NCBI RefSeq assembly: GCF_025567095.1
Contig: NZ_JAOQJH010000001.1
Direction: 5' to 3' (one strand)
Source of the DNA: Anthropogastromicrobium aceti
Lineage (GTDB): Bacteria; Bacillota; Clostridia; Lachnospirales; Lachnospiraceae
Length of the DNA stretch: 64,000 nt
Shown here: in pieces, positions 1 through 9,413 of the stretch
Layout: each line of letters starts with the position of its first letter
Position numbering within the stretch: the stretch's first letter is position 1
Translations under genes and position numbers: made by a program
The notes under the pieces: generated by a model
Database searches by the model: none
What the model was told of the DNA's origin: nothing
The model's input: only the letters and a program-made list of their open reading frames with translations

Positions 1-2553
1 ATATGCCTTATCACTTCCCAGATATTCAAATTCCTTTAGCATTTCTTCTGTTGTTCTGTAATAAAGCGGCGGCTGGAAATCAGCATCCTTAAAGCCTTTA
101 CCGCTCATAATAATACGGCGGTAAACCTCATCCTCTGGATTTAAAAAATGCACATCGCATGTTGCGCAGACAGGTTTATCGTAAAGCTCGCCAAGCTGAA
201 CAATCTTTTTATTAAGCGCCTCAAGATCTTCTCTTGTCTTATAAGGAGAATCCTCTTCACGCAGCATAAACTCATTGTTTCCTGTAGGCTGAATTTCCAG
301 ATAATCATAAAAGGAGACAATTTTTGCAATTTCATCATCGCTCTCTCCTCCTGTGATTGCACGAAACAGCTCGCCTGCCTCACACGCCGATCCAATAATC
401 AGTCCCTCTCTGTATTTCATAATTTCTGAGCGTGGGAATCTAGGTCTTCTGGCAAAATATTTAACATGTGCCATTGAGATTAGACGATACAGATTTATTC
501 GGCCTACTTCATTCGCTGCAAGCAATATGATGTGATACGTAGGCATTCGCATAATTGCCTCTGGTGTCATAACAGCCTTTTCTACAATATCATCAAGTGT
601 TTCAAAGCATTTCTTCTTAAGCATCGGAATAAACTTGACAAAAATTTCTGCTGTTGCCCCGGCATCATCTACTGCCCTATGATGATTCTCAAGTGAAACA
701 TGAAGCTCTTTTGCAACAGTATCAAGCTTAAAACGTCCAAGATGCGGCAGAAGAAAACGTGCCAGTCCAACTGTATCAACGTAAGTTGGAGGAAATTCAA
801 TGCCAAGCTGCTCTGCATTATAGCGGATAAAGCTTGTATCAAAGGACGCATTATGCGCTACAAGGACACAGCCTTCGCAAAAGCTCAAAAATTTAGGAAG
901 AATTTCCTCTACGCCTGGTGCATCACAAACCATAGCATCATTGATTCCGGTTAGTCGTTCAATCGTAAACGGAATAGGAACACGCGGATTGATGAACTCA
1001 GAAAAGCGATCTGTAATCTCACCATTTATCACCTTTACAGCACCAATCTCAATGATTTTATTTTTAGATGGATGAAATCCTGTTGTCTCAATATCAAATA
1101 CAACATATGAAGCATCAAGAGAAGCACTGTTACTATTTACAACGATTTCCTTTAAGTCATCGACTAAGTATCCCTCGCAGCCAAAGATCAGCTTAAAATC
1201 ATCACCCTTTGACAATGCATGTGCAGCTTCCGGGAAAGCATACGCACAGCCATGATCTGTTATGGCAAGAGCAGTGTGTCCCCAGCCCTTTGCTGTTTTT
1301 ACAAGCGCTTGCGCATCAGATACAGCATCCATCTCTGAGGACTTTGTATGGCAGTGAAGTTCAACTCGTTTTACAAGAGCGTGATCTTCGCGTTTTTCTT
1401 CCTTCCATTCCGCACGCTTTATACCTGATACAGAGGAAATCGTTACTTCATGGTCAAACTTATCCATCATGGCGATGCCCTTAACAGTTACAGCCTTGCC
1501 AACAGCCACATCATTTTTTAATTCGGCTAAAAACTCATTTGGAACAAAGATTTTTGCCATGATCGTATCTGTGTAATCAGTTACAGCAAAGGAAATGATA
1601 GTTTTCTCGCCATTTCTAAGCTCACGCTCAGTTACAGCAATAATCTTTCCATTTATGACAACTTCTCCGATCTCCTCCTGAATCTCAACAATTTTCATTG
1701 GTGTGACATCCTCAAAATTGCGTCCATATACCATGTTTGGATCGTCTGAACGAAGAGGACGCTTGGCGCTGTATCCGCCTTTATTACCCTTGTTATAGGA
1801 TGATTTTTGAAAATTGCCGCCTGGAATTTCGCGCGGTGTCTGAACGTTTTTTTCACCAACTGATTTGGCAGCTTTTGAGGGATCTCCTTTTCTAAGAGTA
1901 GTTTTTTCACTGCCTTTTTTCGTATCAGCAGAGGCTGTATCAATAAATTCATCCTCTTTATCTTTGGAAGCCACGCTGTTGGCCTTCATGATACGTGCGA
2001 TAGCCTGTGCCTCTGCGCGCTTTTTTTCTTCCTCAATTGCTGTTGTATCACGCTCTTTAAATGATACTGCTACAGGAATTGATATTGCACAGCGGTCATA
2101 AAAAACCATCTGAATCCATTCACGCAGCTCGCCAGCACGATTTCTAGCCCAAAGACTATCCTCTAATGTAAGCAAAAGTGAATCATCATCAGCTACCTTC
2201 CAGTCAGCGCGCATCAAAATATGATAATCCAGATCACTTCGACGCTTAATTTCTGCAAATAAACTGTCCTTATAGACATCCACAAGATATGACGGTGTGT
2301 ATTGTTCTGACAGTGAAAAAGATTCAAATATACGAATCTTCATATCACCATCAGGAAACATCTGCTTTTCAATTTTAGATTCCACCGCATAAATCTGCGG
2401 CTTTGAAATCAGACGGCGACAAAGCAGATATACATGAATCGCCGTCCTGTCACGATTATATTTTAATGCAGTTACTTCTGCAAATTCAAACAGATCCTTC
2501 AGCTCATCTTCTAGGATAAGCGCTGGAAATGTTTCAAAAAAGCGCTTTGCCAT
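1..2553 (-). CDS. polC: DNA polymerase III PolC-type, N-terminal 851 residues (runs off window)
   Basis: Replicative polymerase with built-in proofreading exonuclease, typical of Bacillota. The frame stays open to base 1, so only the N-terminal part is present. In order I see an N-terminal domain, an OB-fold region, the start of the PHP domain (HCHTKSSEMDAVSDA near residue 390, then TDHG), and the inserted DnaQ-type exonuclease with DIETTG, AHNASFDTSF and HRAVDDA, so the acidic exonuclease residues are intact. The PHP domain resumes afterwards. The start ATG at 2553 has an AGAAAGGA ribosome site. It is the last visible gene of the uppS-to-polC run, 20 bases after ispG. The catalytic palm domain lies outside the window. 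Confidence 0.97.
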   Translation of the reverse strand, partial: MAKRFFETFPALILEDELKDLFEFAEVTALKYNRDRTAIHVYLLCRRLISKPQIYAVESKIEKQMFPDGDMKIRIFESFSLSEQYTPSYLVDVYKDSLFAEIKRRSDLDYHILMRADWKVADDDSLLLTLEDSLWARNRAGELREWIQMVFYDRCAISIPVAVSFKERDTTAIEEEKKRAEAQAIARIMKANSVASKDKEDEFIDTASADTKKGSEKTTLRKGDPSKAAKSVGEKNVQTPREIPGGNFQKSSYNKGNKGGYSAKRPLRSDDPNMVYGRNFEDVTPMKIVEIQEEIGEVVINGKIIAVTERELRNGEKTIISFAVTDYTDTIMAKIFVPNEFLAELKNDVAVGKAVTVKGIAMMDKFDHEVTISSVSGIKRAEWKEEKREDHALVKRVELHCHTKSSEMDAVSDAQALVKTAKGWGHTALAITDHGCAYAFPEAAHALSKGDDFKLIFGCEGYLVDDLKEIVVNSNSASLDASYVVFDIETTGFHPSKNKIIEIGAVKVINGEITDRFSEFINPRVPIPFTIERLTGINDAMVCDAPGVEEILPKFLSFCEGCVLVAHNASFDTSFIRYNAEQLGIEFPPTYVDTVGLARFLLPHLGRFKLDTVAKELHVSLENHHRAVDDAGATAEIFVKFIPMLKKKCFETLDDIVEKAVMTPEAIMRMPTYHIILLAANEVGRINLYRLISMAHVKYFARRPRFPRSEIMKYREGLIIGSACEAGELFRAITGGESDDEIAKIVSFYDYLEIQPTGNNEFMLREEDSPYKTREDLEALNKKIVQLGELYDKPVCATCDVHFLNPEDEVYRRIIMSGKGFKDADFQPPLYYRTTEEMLKEFEYLGSDKAY

Positions 2554-2573
2554 GAAAGTTCCTTTCTGAATTA

Positions 2574-3647
2574 TTATGCCTGCCAGTTATCCAATTCTTC
2601 CTTTAATCCGGCAAGCAGCTCCTCTTCCGGAAGCTTTCGGATGATTTCACCCTTTTTTATGATAACACCGCAGCCAAGACCTCCTGCAATGCCAAGATCA
2701 GCTTCCTTTGCCTCACCTGGACCATTTACAACACAGCCCATAACAGCAACCTTAATATCATATGGATAACGGCTGACAAGCGTTTCTGCCTCATTTGCCA
2801 GACGAATCAGATCAATCTGTGTACGTCCGCAGGTTGGACAGGATACAATCTCTGCACCACCCTTTCGAATACCAAGTGTCTTTAAAATGATCTTAGCTGA
2901 ACGAATCTCTTCAACAGGGTCACCAGTCAGTGATACGCGGATGGTATTTCCAATTCCCTGATTTAAAATTAATGCTAGACCAATAGAGGACTTAATATTT
3001 CCTGAAATAATTGTTCCAGCCTCAGTAATGCCCACATGAAGCGGGTAAGGTGTTTTATCGGCAATTAATTCATGCGCTTTTACGCACATCATAACATCCG
3101 ATGATTTAATGCTGATGACAAGCTGATCATAACCAAACTGTTCAATCATTGCCACCTTTTCAAGAGCACTCTCTACCAAACCCTCTGCCGTCACGCCATT
3201 ATATTTTTCAATATATTTTTTTTCAAGAGAACCACTATTAACACCGACACGGATAGGAACATGATATTCCTTTGCCTTCTCGACAACAGCACGCACACGC
3301 TCATCACTTCCGATATTTCCAGGATTAATGCGAATCTTATCAGCACCATTTTCCATAGCGGCAATTGCCAGCCTGTAATCAAAATGAATATCGGCTACTA
3401 ACGGAATATGAATACGCTTTTTAATCTCACCAATTGCCTTTGCCGCCTCCATATCAGGCACTGTACAGCGAATAATCTCGCAGCCAGCATCTTCAAGACG
3501 AAGAATCTGTTCAACAGTTGCATCAACATCCTGTGTCTTTGTATTTGTCATAGACTGAATCAAAATAGGATAACTGCCGCCAATCACACGGTCTCCTATT
3601 CGTATTTCTTTTGTAAGTTCTCGAATTTGCTTTGTATTTTGTTCCAT
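2574..3647 (-). CDS. ispG: 4-hydroxy-3-methylbut-2-en-1-yl diphosphate synthase (flavodoxin)
   Basis: Penultimate enzyme of the MEP isoprenoid pathway; it converts MEcPP to HMBPP using a 4Fe-4S cluster. The 357-residue length fits the short bacterial form. The TIM-barrel N-terminus has ADIHFDYRLA, and the C-terminal cluster domain carries the Cys ligands in SCPTCGRTQIDL and GCVVNGPGEAKEAD. A GAGGGG ribosome site precedes the ATG. It lies 27 bases after rseP and one gene away from dxr, so two MEP-pathway enzymes sit in the same probable operon. Confidence 0.98.
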   Translation of the reverse strand: MEQNTKQIRELTKEIRIGDRVIGGSYPILIQSMTNTKTQDVDATVEQILRLEDAGCEIIRCTVPDMEAAKAIGEIKKRIHIPLVADIHFDYRLAIAAMENGADKIRINPGNIGSDERVRAVVEKAKEYHVPIRVGVNSGSLEKKYIEKYNGVTAEGLVESALEKVAMIEQFGYDQLVISIKSSDVMMCVKAHELIADKTPYPLHVGITEAGTIISGNIKSSIGLALILNQGIGNTIRVSLTGDPVEEIRSAKIILKTLGIRKGGAEIVSCPTCGRTQIDLIRLANEAETLVSRYPYDIKVAVMGCVVNGPGEAKEADLGIAGGLGCGVIIKKGEIIRKLPEEELLAGLKEELDNWQA

Positions 3648-3674
3648 TTTTACCCCTCACATATAAATGATTCC

Positions 3675-4766
3675 TCACTGGAAAATCTTTATAATATCGC
3701 TAAACAAAATGAATATCATAAAAATGAAGAGGAAAATAATTCCTGCGATATGAACGATTGCCTCTTTTTCTTTTGGCACCGGCTTGCCACGCACTGCTTC
3801 AATTAGTAAAAACAGTAATCTTCCGCCGTCTAATGCCGGAATCGGAAGCAGATTCATGACGCCTAAGTTGGCACTGATCATGACAACAAAATTTGCAAGC
3901 GTTAAAAACATCGTCATCGCACGGTCTGAAAACGATTCATCGGCCATAGAGGTATTGACCTCTTCAACCATATCATTTACTGTAGTCGCAATGCCAACAG
4001 GACCAGAAAAGCTCGTCATCGGAAGGTCTCCGGTAAATATCATACCAAGACTTTTGATTACCGTAACAACGTTATATTTCACCTCGTAAAGACTATATTG
4101 GAGTGTCTCATACCATTTTAATCCATAGCGAGCACCAGAGTAAATACCCATGTAATACGTATTATTTGCCTCGTCATACTTTGGAACAAGTGTTGTTTCA
4201 TGTGTCTGGTTATCTCTTACATAAGTAACGTCAAGTGATTTGCCAGGATTCATTGCCATATAGATCTGAATTTCACGAAACAAATGGACACGTGAGCCAT
4301 TCACTGAGGTGATTAAATCGCCTTTCTCAAGACCTGCCTCTTGTGCAGGATACTTGTCAATAACACCCTGCACATATGGCTTGTCGCTTCCAGCAAAACC
4401 GATCACAATAACAGCAAGCACAAAGGCAAGCAAAAAATTAAAAATTGGTCCTGCTGCAATAATTGAAATACGTGCCCAGACATTCTTCTCAGCAAGACTA
4501 TGCGCCTTGTCTGTAATTTCTTCTGCGTCCGGATCAACTATTCCATTGTCATCCCCCAGCATCAGGCAGGAGCCGCCAAAAGGTATCCATTTAAGAGAAT
4601 ATCGTGTTCCCTTATGAACAGTGCTCAAAAGTCTCGGTCCCATGCCAATTGAAAACTCAATTACCCCTACCCCGTTCTTTTTTGCAAGAAGGAAATGGCC
4701 AAATTCATGGATGAATACAACCAATCCGATAATTAAAAAAAGTGCAATAATGCTGAATGGATTCAT
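3675..4766 (-). CDS. rseP: RIP metalloprotease RseP (site-2 protease family)
   Basis: Membrane-embedded zinc protease that cleaves substrates inside the bilayer, as in release of membrane-held anti-sigma factors. The first membrane helix carries the HEFGH zinc motif near residue 20. A PDZ domain follows in the middle (YPAQEAGLEKGDLITSVNG). The C-terminal helices contain the conserved NLLPIPALDGGRLL, which supplies the third zinc ligand. The 363-residue length is normal. An AGAGGAAAG ribosome site precedes the start. It sits between dxr and ispG in the usual Clostridia order. Confidence 0.97.
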   Translation of the reverse strand: MNPFSIIALFLIIGLVVFIHEFGHFLLAKKNGVGVIEFSIGMGPRLLSTVHKGTRYSLKWIPFGGSCLMLGDDNGIVDPDAEEITDKAHSLAEKNVWARISIIAAGPIFNFLLAFVLAVIVIGFAGSDKPYVQGVIDKYPAQEAGLEKGDLITSVNGSRVHLFREIQIYMAMNPGKSLDVTYVRDNQTHETTLVPKYDEANNTYYMGIYSGARYGLKWYETLQYSLYEVKYNVVTVIKSLGMIFTGDLPMTSFSGPVGIATTVNDMVEEVNTSMADESFSDRAMTMFLTLANFVVMISANLGVMNLLPIPALDGGRLLFLLIEAVRGKPVPKEKEAIVHIAGIIFLFIFMIFILFSDIIKIFQ

Positions 4767-4810
4767 ACTTTCCTCTTTCTTTTCGTACTAGTTTCTTACC
4801 CTGTTGTAAT

Positions 4811-5971
4811 CTATGCCAACGCTGACTGTAAAAATTCATATACAGCTGCCTCAGTCTCTAAAATGTTGTCGACATTCGGATTTTGAACAAAGCCAACATG
4901 ATCAAGAGAGGCTTCAATTGCCTCAATAATGCCCGGATATGACAATTTGTGATCAAGAAAACGGCTGACAGCAAACTCATTAGCTGCGTTGTATATTGTT
5001 GGTCTGTTTCCACCTTCTTTTCCAACTTTATAAGCAAGTGCCAGTCCAGGGAAGTTTTCAAAATCAGGTGCAAAGAAGCTGATGCTTCCAAGTTCTGCAA
5101 AATCGAGGCGTTTTCCAGGAAGATATCTTCTGTCTGGATATGTCAGTGCTAACTGAATAGGAAGCTTCATATCAGGTGTGCCAAGCTGGGCAATAATAGC
5201 ACCATCCTCAAACTGTACCATTGAATGGATAACAGACTGCGGCTGGATCACAACCTGAACCTGATCATATTCAACTCCAAAAAGCCACTTTGCTTCCATG
5301 ACCTCTAATCCCTTATTTACCATGGTAGAAGAATCAATTGTAATCTTTCTTCCCATTACCCAGTTAGGATGCTTTAATGCATCCTCAGGGCGAATATTTT
5401 TCATCTGTTCTTTCGTCCATCCACGGAACGGTCCGCCAGATGCTGTCAGAAGAATTTTATCAATCTTGTGACCAGTTGATCCTTCTGGAGAGCTTCCCAT
5501 AAGTGACTGGAAAATAGCAGAATGCTCACTGTCTACTGGAAGCAGGCGCACCCCGTACTGCTTGATCATTGGAATAATCAGATGCCCGGCAGTGACAAGT
5601 GTTTCCTTATTTGCAAGTGCAATATCTTTGCCTGCCTTAATAGCTGCTATAGTCGGACGTATTCCAATCATTCCTACAACTGCAGTGACAACGATCTGTG
5701 TTTCCGGGAATGCAGCTGCCTCAATAAGACCATCCATTCCGCTTACAATCGTTACATCAAGGTCGGAAACAGCCTGTTTTAATAGTTTTGCCGCATCTTC
5801 TTTATAAACACATACAAGCTTTGGATGAAATTCGCGAATCTGCTTTTCAAGCAGTTCAACATTACTTCCGGCGGCTAACACAGTTGCTTCCATATCTGGC
5901 TGGCTACGAATAACCTCTAAGCTTTGTGTTCCAATAGAACCGGTAGATCCTAAAATGGCAATTTTTTTCAT
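4811..5971 (-). CDS. dxr: 1-deoxy-D-xylulose 5-phosphate reductoisomerase
   Basis: Converts DXP to MEP with NADPH, the first committed step of the MEP pathway. The start is placed at the ATG at 5971, giving 386 residues: it opens with MKKIAILGSTGSIGTQSLEV, the NADPH-binding loop, and has a GAAAGGCAGG site. An upstream in-frame start would overlap cdsA and adds 15 residues unlike the family. Also visible are ALANKETLVTAG, LLPVDSEHSAIFQ, the flexible loop SGGPFRGW, and NKGLEVMEAKWLF, which carries metal and substrate residues. Confidence 0.98.
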   Translation of the reverse strand: MKKIAILGSTGSIGTQSLEVIRSQPDMEATVLAAGSNVELLEKQIREFHPKLVCVYKEDAAKLLKQAVSDLDVTIVSGMDGLIEAAAFPETQIVVTAVVGMIGIRPTIAAIKAGKDIALANKETLVTAGHLIIPMIKQYGVRLLPVDSEHSAIFQSLMGSSPEGSTGHKIDKILLTASGGPFRGWTKEQMKNIRPEDALKHPNWVMGRKITIDSSTMVNKGLEVMEAKWLFGVEYDQVQVVIQPQSVIHSMVQFEDGAIIAQLGTPDMKLPIQLALTYPDRRYLPGKRLDFAELGSISFFAPDFENFPGLALAYKVGKEGGNRPTIYNAANEFAVSRFLDHKLSYPGIIEAIEASLDHVGFVQNPNVDNILETEAAVYEFLQSALA

Positions 5972-6008
5972 TATAAAAACCTGCCTTTCTTCGTTAATTA
6001 TTCTTCGC

Positions 6009-6818
6009 TTACGCAATACGCTGAAGCAGCGTTACGAGAATGTAGATTAACGGTGCTGTAAAAATAATACTGTCAAAACGATCCATGATTCCGCCGTGTC
6101 CCGGAATCAGATTTCCATAATCCTTAATCTGGTACTGGCGTTTGATCGCAGAAGCGGAAAGATCTCCAAACATGGAAATAAAGCCACCGCATGCACCAAT
6201 AATAGCACAAAAAACAGCCGGATTTGAAAATTCAGTCAGATTTGTCTTGAAAATTGTTCCATAAAGTGCACCAATTAATGCACTTCCTATAATTCCGCCG
6301 ACTGCACCCTCGATTGATTTTTTTGGACTTAATACAGGTGTCATTTTATGTTTTCCAATCGCACGTCCAACTAAATATGCACATGTATCACAGCCCCATG
6401 CGCTGATAAAGATCAGCCATACTGTGTAGGCACCATCATTGCTTATTCTTGTTTGGAAAATAAATGACATCATCAATGCCACATATACCATTCCAAATGT
6501 TGCTTTTGCAATCTCTTCTGCCGTGAATTTTGGATAAGTAGCCACATATGAGACCATCATTGCCAAAAATCCTAAGACAAGTATAAGAACAACAAGATCA
6601 TTTTTTCCTGCCAGAATGACAGATTCTATTCCGATTGCTGTCAGATAACCAACAAGCGCAGGAATCTTTTTTTCCATCTGAAAAACACGGTACAGCTCAT
6701 ACATGCCAACCAGGCTGATCAGAAGCATAAATAAATACAGAAGCGGGCCCGAGGCGATGATTGCACACATAGTCACTGCCAACAGCACAATTCCGCTGAT
6801 TGTTCTTGTAATAAACAT
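6009..6818 (-). CDS. cdsA: Phosphatidate cytidylyltransferase
   Basis: Makes CDP-diacylglycerol from phosphatidic acid and CTP at the membrane, feeding phospholipid synthesis. The 269 residues contain about eight hydrophobic segments and the C-terminal CDP-DAG synthase signature seen as GDLSASAIKRQYQIKD followed by PGHGGIMDRFDS. The start has an AGAAAGG ribosome site. It lies 41 bases after uppS and 37 before dxr, the usual uppS-cdsA-dxr coupling of lipid-carrier and isoprenoid genes. Confidence 0.97.
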   Translation of the reverse strand: MFITRTISGIVLLAVTMCAIIASGPLLYLFMLLISLVGMYELYRVFQMEKKIPALVGYLTAIGIESVILAGKNDLVVLILVLGFLAMMVSYVATYPKFTAEEIAKATFGMVYVALMMSFIFQTRISNDGAYTVWLIFISAWGCDTCAYLVGRAIGKHKMTPVLSPKKSIEGAVGGIIGSALIGALYGTIFKTNLTEFSNPAVFCAIIGACGGFISMFGDLSASAIKRQYQIKDYGNLIPGHGGIMDRFDSIIFTAPLIYILVTLLQRIA

Positions 6819-6859
6819 AAATTTTTATGCCTTTCTGTAAGTAAAATGTTATATAAATC

Positions 6860-7579
6860 TTATTTGGTCAGACGACCTCCATAACGGCGCTCACGCTTTC
6901 CAAATGAATCTACTGCCTTTTGCAGCTCTTCCTTGTTAAAATCAGGCCACAAAACATCTGTCACATAAATTTCTGTGTAAGCCAGCTGCCAGAGCAAGAA
7001 ATTTGACAGACGAAGCTCACCGCTTGTGCGAATTAAAAGATCTGGATCTGGCATATCTGCAGTATCCAGATAAGAGCCAATTGTCTGCTCCGTAATAGCT
7101 GTAGGCTCGAGCTTTTCTGCTTTCACATCCTCTGCCATGCGAATCATTCCGCGGCGCATCTCGTCTCTTGCACCATAGTTGATCGCAATGGCAAATACCA
7201 TGCGTGTATTATTTCTTGTCTCATACTCAAGCTTATTTAAACCCTTCACTAGATCTGGTGCAAAGCGGCTTCGCTCTCCTATAATTTTAACACGTACATT
7301 CTCCTCTTCGGCTACCTTTAAAAGCTTTTTAATGTAAAAGCCCATAAGAACCATAAGCGCCGAAACCTCTTCCTCAGAGCGCTTCCAGTTTTCAGTGGAA
7401 AACGCATAAACAGTCAAATAGTCAATACCAAGATCAGCTGCATCGCGCACAGTTTGCTCTAGTACCTTACAGCCTTCTGCATGACCCATTTTTCGTGGCA
7501 GCTTTCTGCGCTCAGCCCATCTGCCGTTTCCGTCCATAATGATCGCGACATGACGCGGAATCTTTTTTTGTTCATCCAT
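6860..7579 (-). CDS. uppS: Isoprenyl transferase (undecaprenyl diphosphate synthase)
   Basis: Cis-prenyltransferase that builds the C55 lipid carrier for cell-wall synthesis from FPP and IPP. At 239 residues it is full length. It shows the diphosphate-binding start AIIMDGNGRWAERR, with the catalytic Asp of MDGNGRW, the TVYAFSTENWKR motif, and DLLIRTSGELRLSNFLLWQ near the C-terminus with the conserved RTSGE..RLSNFL. A GAGGT ribosome site precedes the start. It is the first gene after the frr terminator in the polC-ward operon. Confidence 0.98.
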   Translation of the reverse strand: MDEQKKIPRHVAIIMDGNGRWAERRKLPRKMGHAEGCKVLEQTVRDAADLGIDYLTVYAFSTENWKRSEEEVSALMVLMGFYIKKLLKVAEEENVRVKIIGERSRFAPDLVKGLNKLEYETRNNTRMVFAIAINYGARDEMRRGMIRMAEDVKAEKLEPTAITEQTIGSYLDTADMPDPDLLIRTSGELRLSNFLLWQLAYTEIYVTDVLWPDFNKEELQKAVDSFGKRERRYGGRLTK

Positions 7580-7625
7580 ATGAGTACCTCACAGGTATAA
7601 TCTTATTTTATCTTGTTACACAAAA

Positions 7626-7653
7626 CAGGACAGGCAAAACGCCTGCCCTGAAA
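7626..7653 (-). terminator. Terminator after frr
   Basis: On the minus strand the stem CAGGGCAGGC pairs with GCCTGTCCTG around a short TTTT-containing loop and is followed by TTTTGTGT. It separates pyrH-frr from the uppS operon. The U-run is short, so some read-through is likely. Confidence 0.7.
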
Positions 7654-7664
7654 ATTTCTTATTA

Positions 7665-8219
7665 TTAGACAGTCATGATTTCCTTTGATTTATTCTCAAC
7701 ACTCTTGTCTATCTTTGCAACATATTTGTCTGTCATCTTCTGGATTTTCTCTTCGCCTTCCTTGCGCTCATCCTCAGTAATGTCAGTTGACTTCTCCATC
7801 TTCTTTAAGGTATCGTTGGCATCACGGCGAACATTACGGACAGCAACCTTTGCAGCCTCACCCTTCTTCTTAATGTCCTTTACTAATTCCTTACGTCTTT
7901 CCTCTGTAAGCTCTGGGAATACAAGACGGATGCTTGTACCATCATTTGTTGGTGTGATTCCAAGATCAGATGCCAGAATAGCTTTCTCGATAGCCTTTAA
8001 CAGACTCTTCTCCCACGGATTAATCTGGATGATTCTCGGCTCCGGAACTGAAATATTTCCCACCTGCTGCATAGGAGTCGGAGTTCCATAATACTCAACC
8101 ATAATTCTGTTTAACAGATTTGGATTTGCACGTCCTGCACGGATATTGGTAAACTCGCCATCCAGATTTTCGCAGGTTTTTGTCATCTTCTCTTCACATT
8201 TTTTAATAACTTCCTTCAT
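7665..8219 (-). CDS. frr: Ribosome recycling factor
   Basis: Splits post-termination ribosomes together with EF-G. The 184-residue length is typical. The family signature is visible as GRANPNLLNRIMVEYYGTPT, then NPWEKSLLKAIEKAI, FPELTEERRKELVKDIKKKG and the long C-terminal helices ending in VENKSKEIM. The ribosome site is AAGGAG, 8 bases before ATG. It lies 51 bases after pyrH, the near-universal pyrH-frr pair. Confidence 0.99.
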   Translation of the reverse strand: MKEVIKKCEEKMTKTCENLDGEFTNIRAGRANPNLLNRIMVEYYGTPTPMQQVGNISVPEPRIIQINPWEKSLLKAIEKAILASDLGITPTNDGTSIRLVFPELTEERRKELVKDIKKKGEAAKVAVRNVRRDANDTLKKMEKSTDITEDERKEGEEKIQKMTDKYVAKIDKSVENKSKEIMTV

Positions 8220-8270
8220 AGTTACGCTCCTTCGGTTTTATGGTTTTTAAATTTAATAGTTTTTAAATTC

Positions 8271-8975
8271 TCAGGCTGTTACATGAGTTCCTGTAATCTT
8301 GCCGTTTAATGCATTTGCAATGCTGTTTTCTTCGTTTAAGCCAAATACAGCAAGCGGCATATGGTTTTCCATACACATGATAGATGCCGTCATATCAATA
8401 ACAGCAAGGCGCTTATCTACGACCTCTTTAATAGTTACGGTATCATACTTGACAGCATCTGGATTCTTTGCCGGATCACTGTCATAAACACCGTCGATTG
8501 CCTTTGCAAGAAGGATAACGTCTGCCTCCATCTCAATGGCACGCAGTACAACACCAGTGTCAGTAGAAAAATATGGATGTCCGGTACCGCCTGCAAAGAA
8601 AACAACCTTTCCCTGTGCAAGTGCTTCATTTGCTGCATCCTTAGAGAACAGCTTTGTAAAGGTGCTGCAGGCAAATGGTGTGAAGATTTCAGTCTTCATG
8701 CCTGTGGTACGGAAGATTTCAGATACATAGATACAGTTCATAACAGTTGCCAGCATACCAATCTGGTCTGCCTTTGGTCGATCAATTGCGTTGCTGGAAC
8801 GGCCTCTCCAGAAGTTTCCGCCGCCAATTACAATTGCAACCTGTACGCCCTGGTCAACTGACAGCTTTACCTGTCTTGCAACGTCCTTTACAACTTCTTC
8901 ATCAAAACCAGTCTTTTTTTCACCAGCTAATGCTTCTCCGCTGAGCTTAAGCATAACTCTGCGCTGTTTTTCCAT
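8271..8975 (-). CDS. pyrH: UMP kinase
   Basis: Hexameric bacterial UMP kinase of the amino-acid-kinase fold; phosphorylates UMP to UDP. I choose the ATG at 8975, with AGAAAGGACGAGAC upstream, giving 234 residues beginning MEKQRRVMLKLSGEAL. A longer in-frame start adds 19 residues not seen in the family. Motifs: KLSGEAL, VIGGGNFWRGR, DQIGMLATVMN and ATGTGHP-type FAGGTGHPYFSTDT. It is the first gene of the pyrH-frr transcript, read from the promoter at 9041-9069. Confidence 0.98.
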   Translation of the reverse strand: MEKQRRVMLKLSGEALAGEKKTGFDEEVVKDVARQVKLSVDQGVQVAIVIGGGNFWRGRSSNAIDRPKADQIGMLATVMNCIYVSEIFRTTGMKTEIFTPFACSTFTKLFSKDAANEALAQGKVVFFAGGTGHPYFSTDTGVVLRAIEMEADVILLAKAIDGVYDSDPAKNPDAVKYDTVTIKEVVDKRLAVIDMTASIMCMENHMPLAVFGLNEENSIANALNGKITGTHVTA

Positions 8976-9040
8976 GTTTGTCTCGTCCTTTCTGTGGGTT
9001 GTATCTTTGGTTATCGTTTCACCCAGATACATATATCAGT

Positions 9041-9069
9041 ATCTTACCATACAGACTTTTAAAAATCAA
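9041..9069 (-). promoter_or_regulatory. Sigma-A-type promoter for pyrH-frr
   Basis: Minus strand: -35 TTGATT (9064-9069), 17-base spacer, -10 TAAGAT (9041-9046). It is 66 bases upstream of the chosen pyrH start, and no other promoter-like match is seen between them. Confidence 0.65.
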
Positions 9070-9084
9070 CTAAAATATGTAGCT

Positions 9085-9299
9085 GTTACAGTTCACGCGT
9101 CATGTTACGAAAGCCCTTAGGTGCAATGGTTTCGTCGCCGGACCAAACTCCGCAGGTTCCTTTTATGTTCTTTTTTATTATACATTACTTTGAAAGACCT
9201 GCTCCAAGTGTCCGGCTCGTGAAATCCATTCACCTTCGGGCTTTGCCGCAAATATTGGATGCAGCGATGTTCGAGACGTGCGTTTTTGCGAACTGTAAC
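9085..9299. repeat. Non-coding island bounded by a 10-base inverted repeat
   Basis: GTTACAGTTC at 9085-9094 is the exact reverse complement of GAACTGTAAC at 9290-9299. The DNA between is richer in CG dinucleotides than its neighbours (for example TTCGTCGCCGG). The interval 9070-9398 between pyrH and dapF holds no convincing gene: a 92-codon open frame (9102-9380) lacks a ribosome site and protein-like composition. It may be a small non-autonomous repeat, but no second copy was found in this window. Confidence 0.35.
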
Positions 9300-9413
9300 G
9301 AAACTACTTCGATGAATGACTTTGTCGACGAACCTAATTTTGCGGGCGCCTGTTATGTTTCTGAGCAGTACTGCATATAATGATATGAATTACATAAAAT
9401 GGGTTGGAATCAG

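Noticed and set aside
9102..9380. 92-codon plus-strand open frame between pyrH and dapF
   Set aside because: No ribosome site, unlikely composition, and it spans the inverted-repeat island; treated as non-coding.
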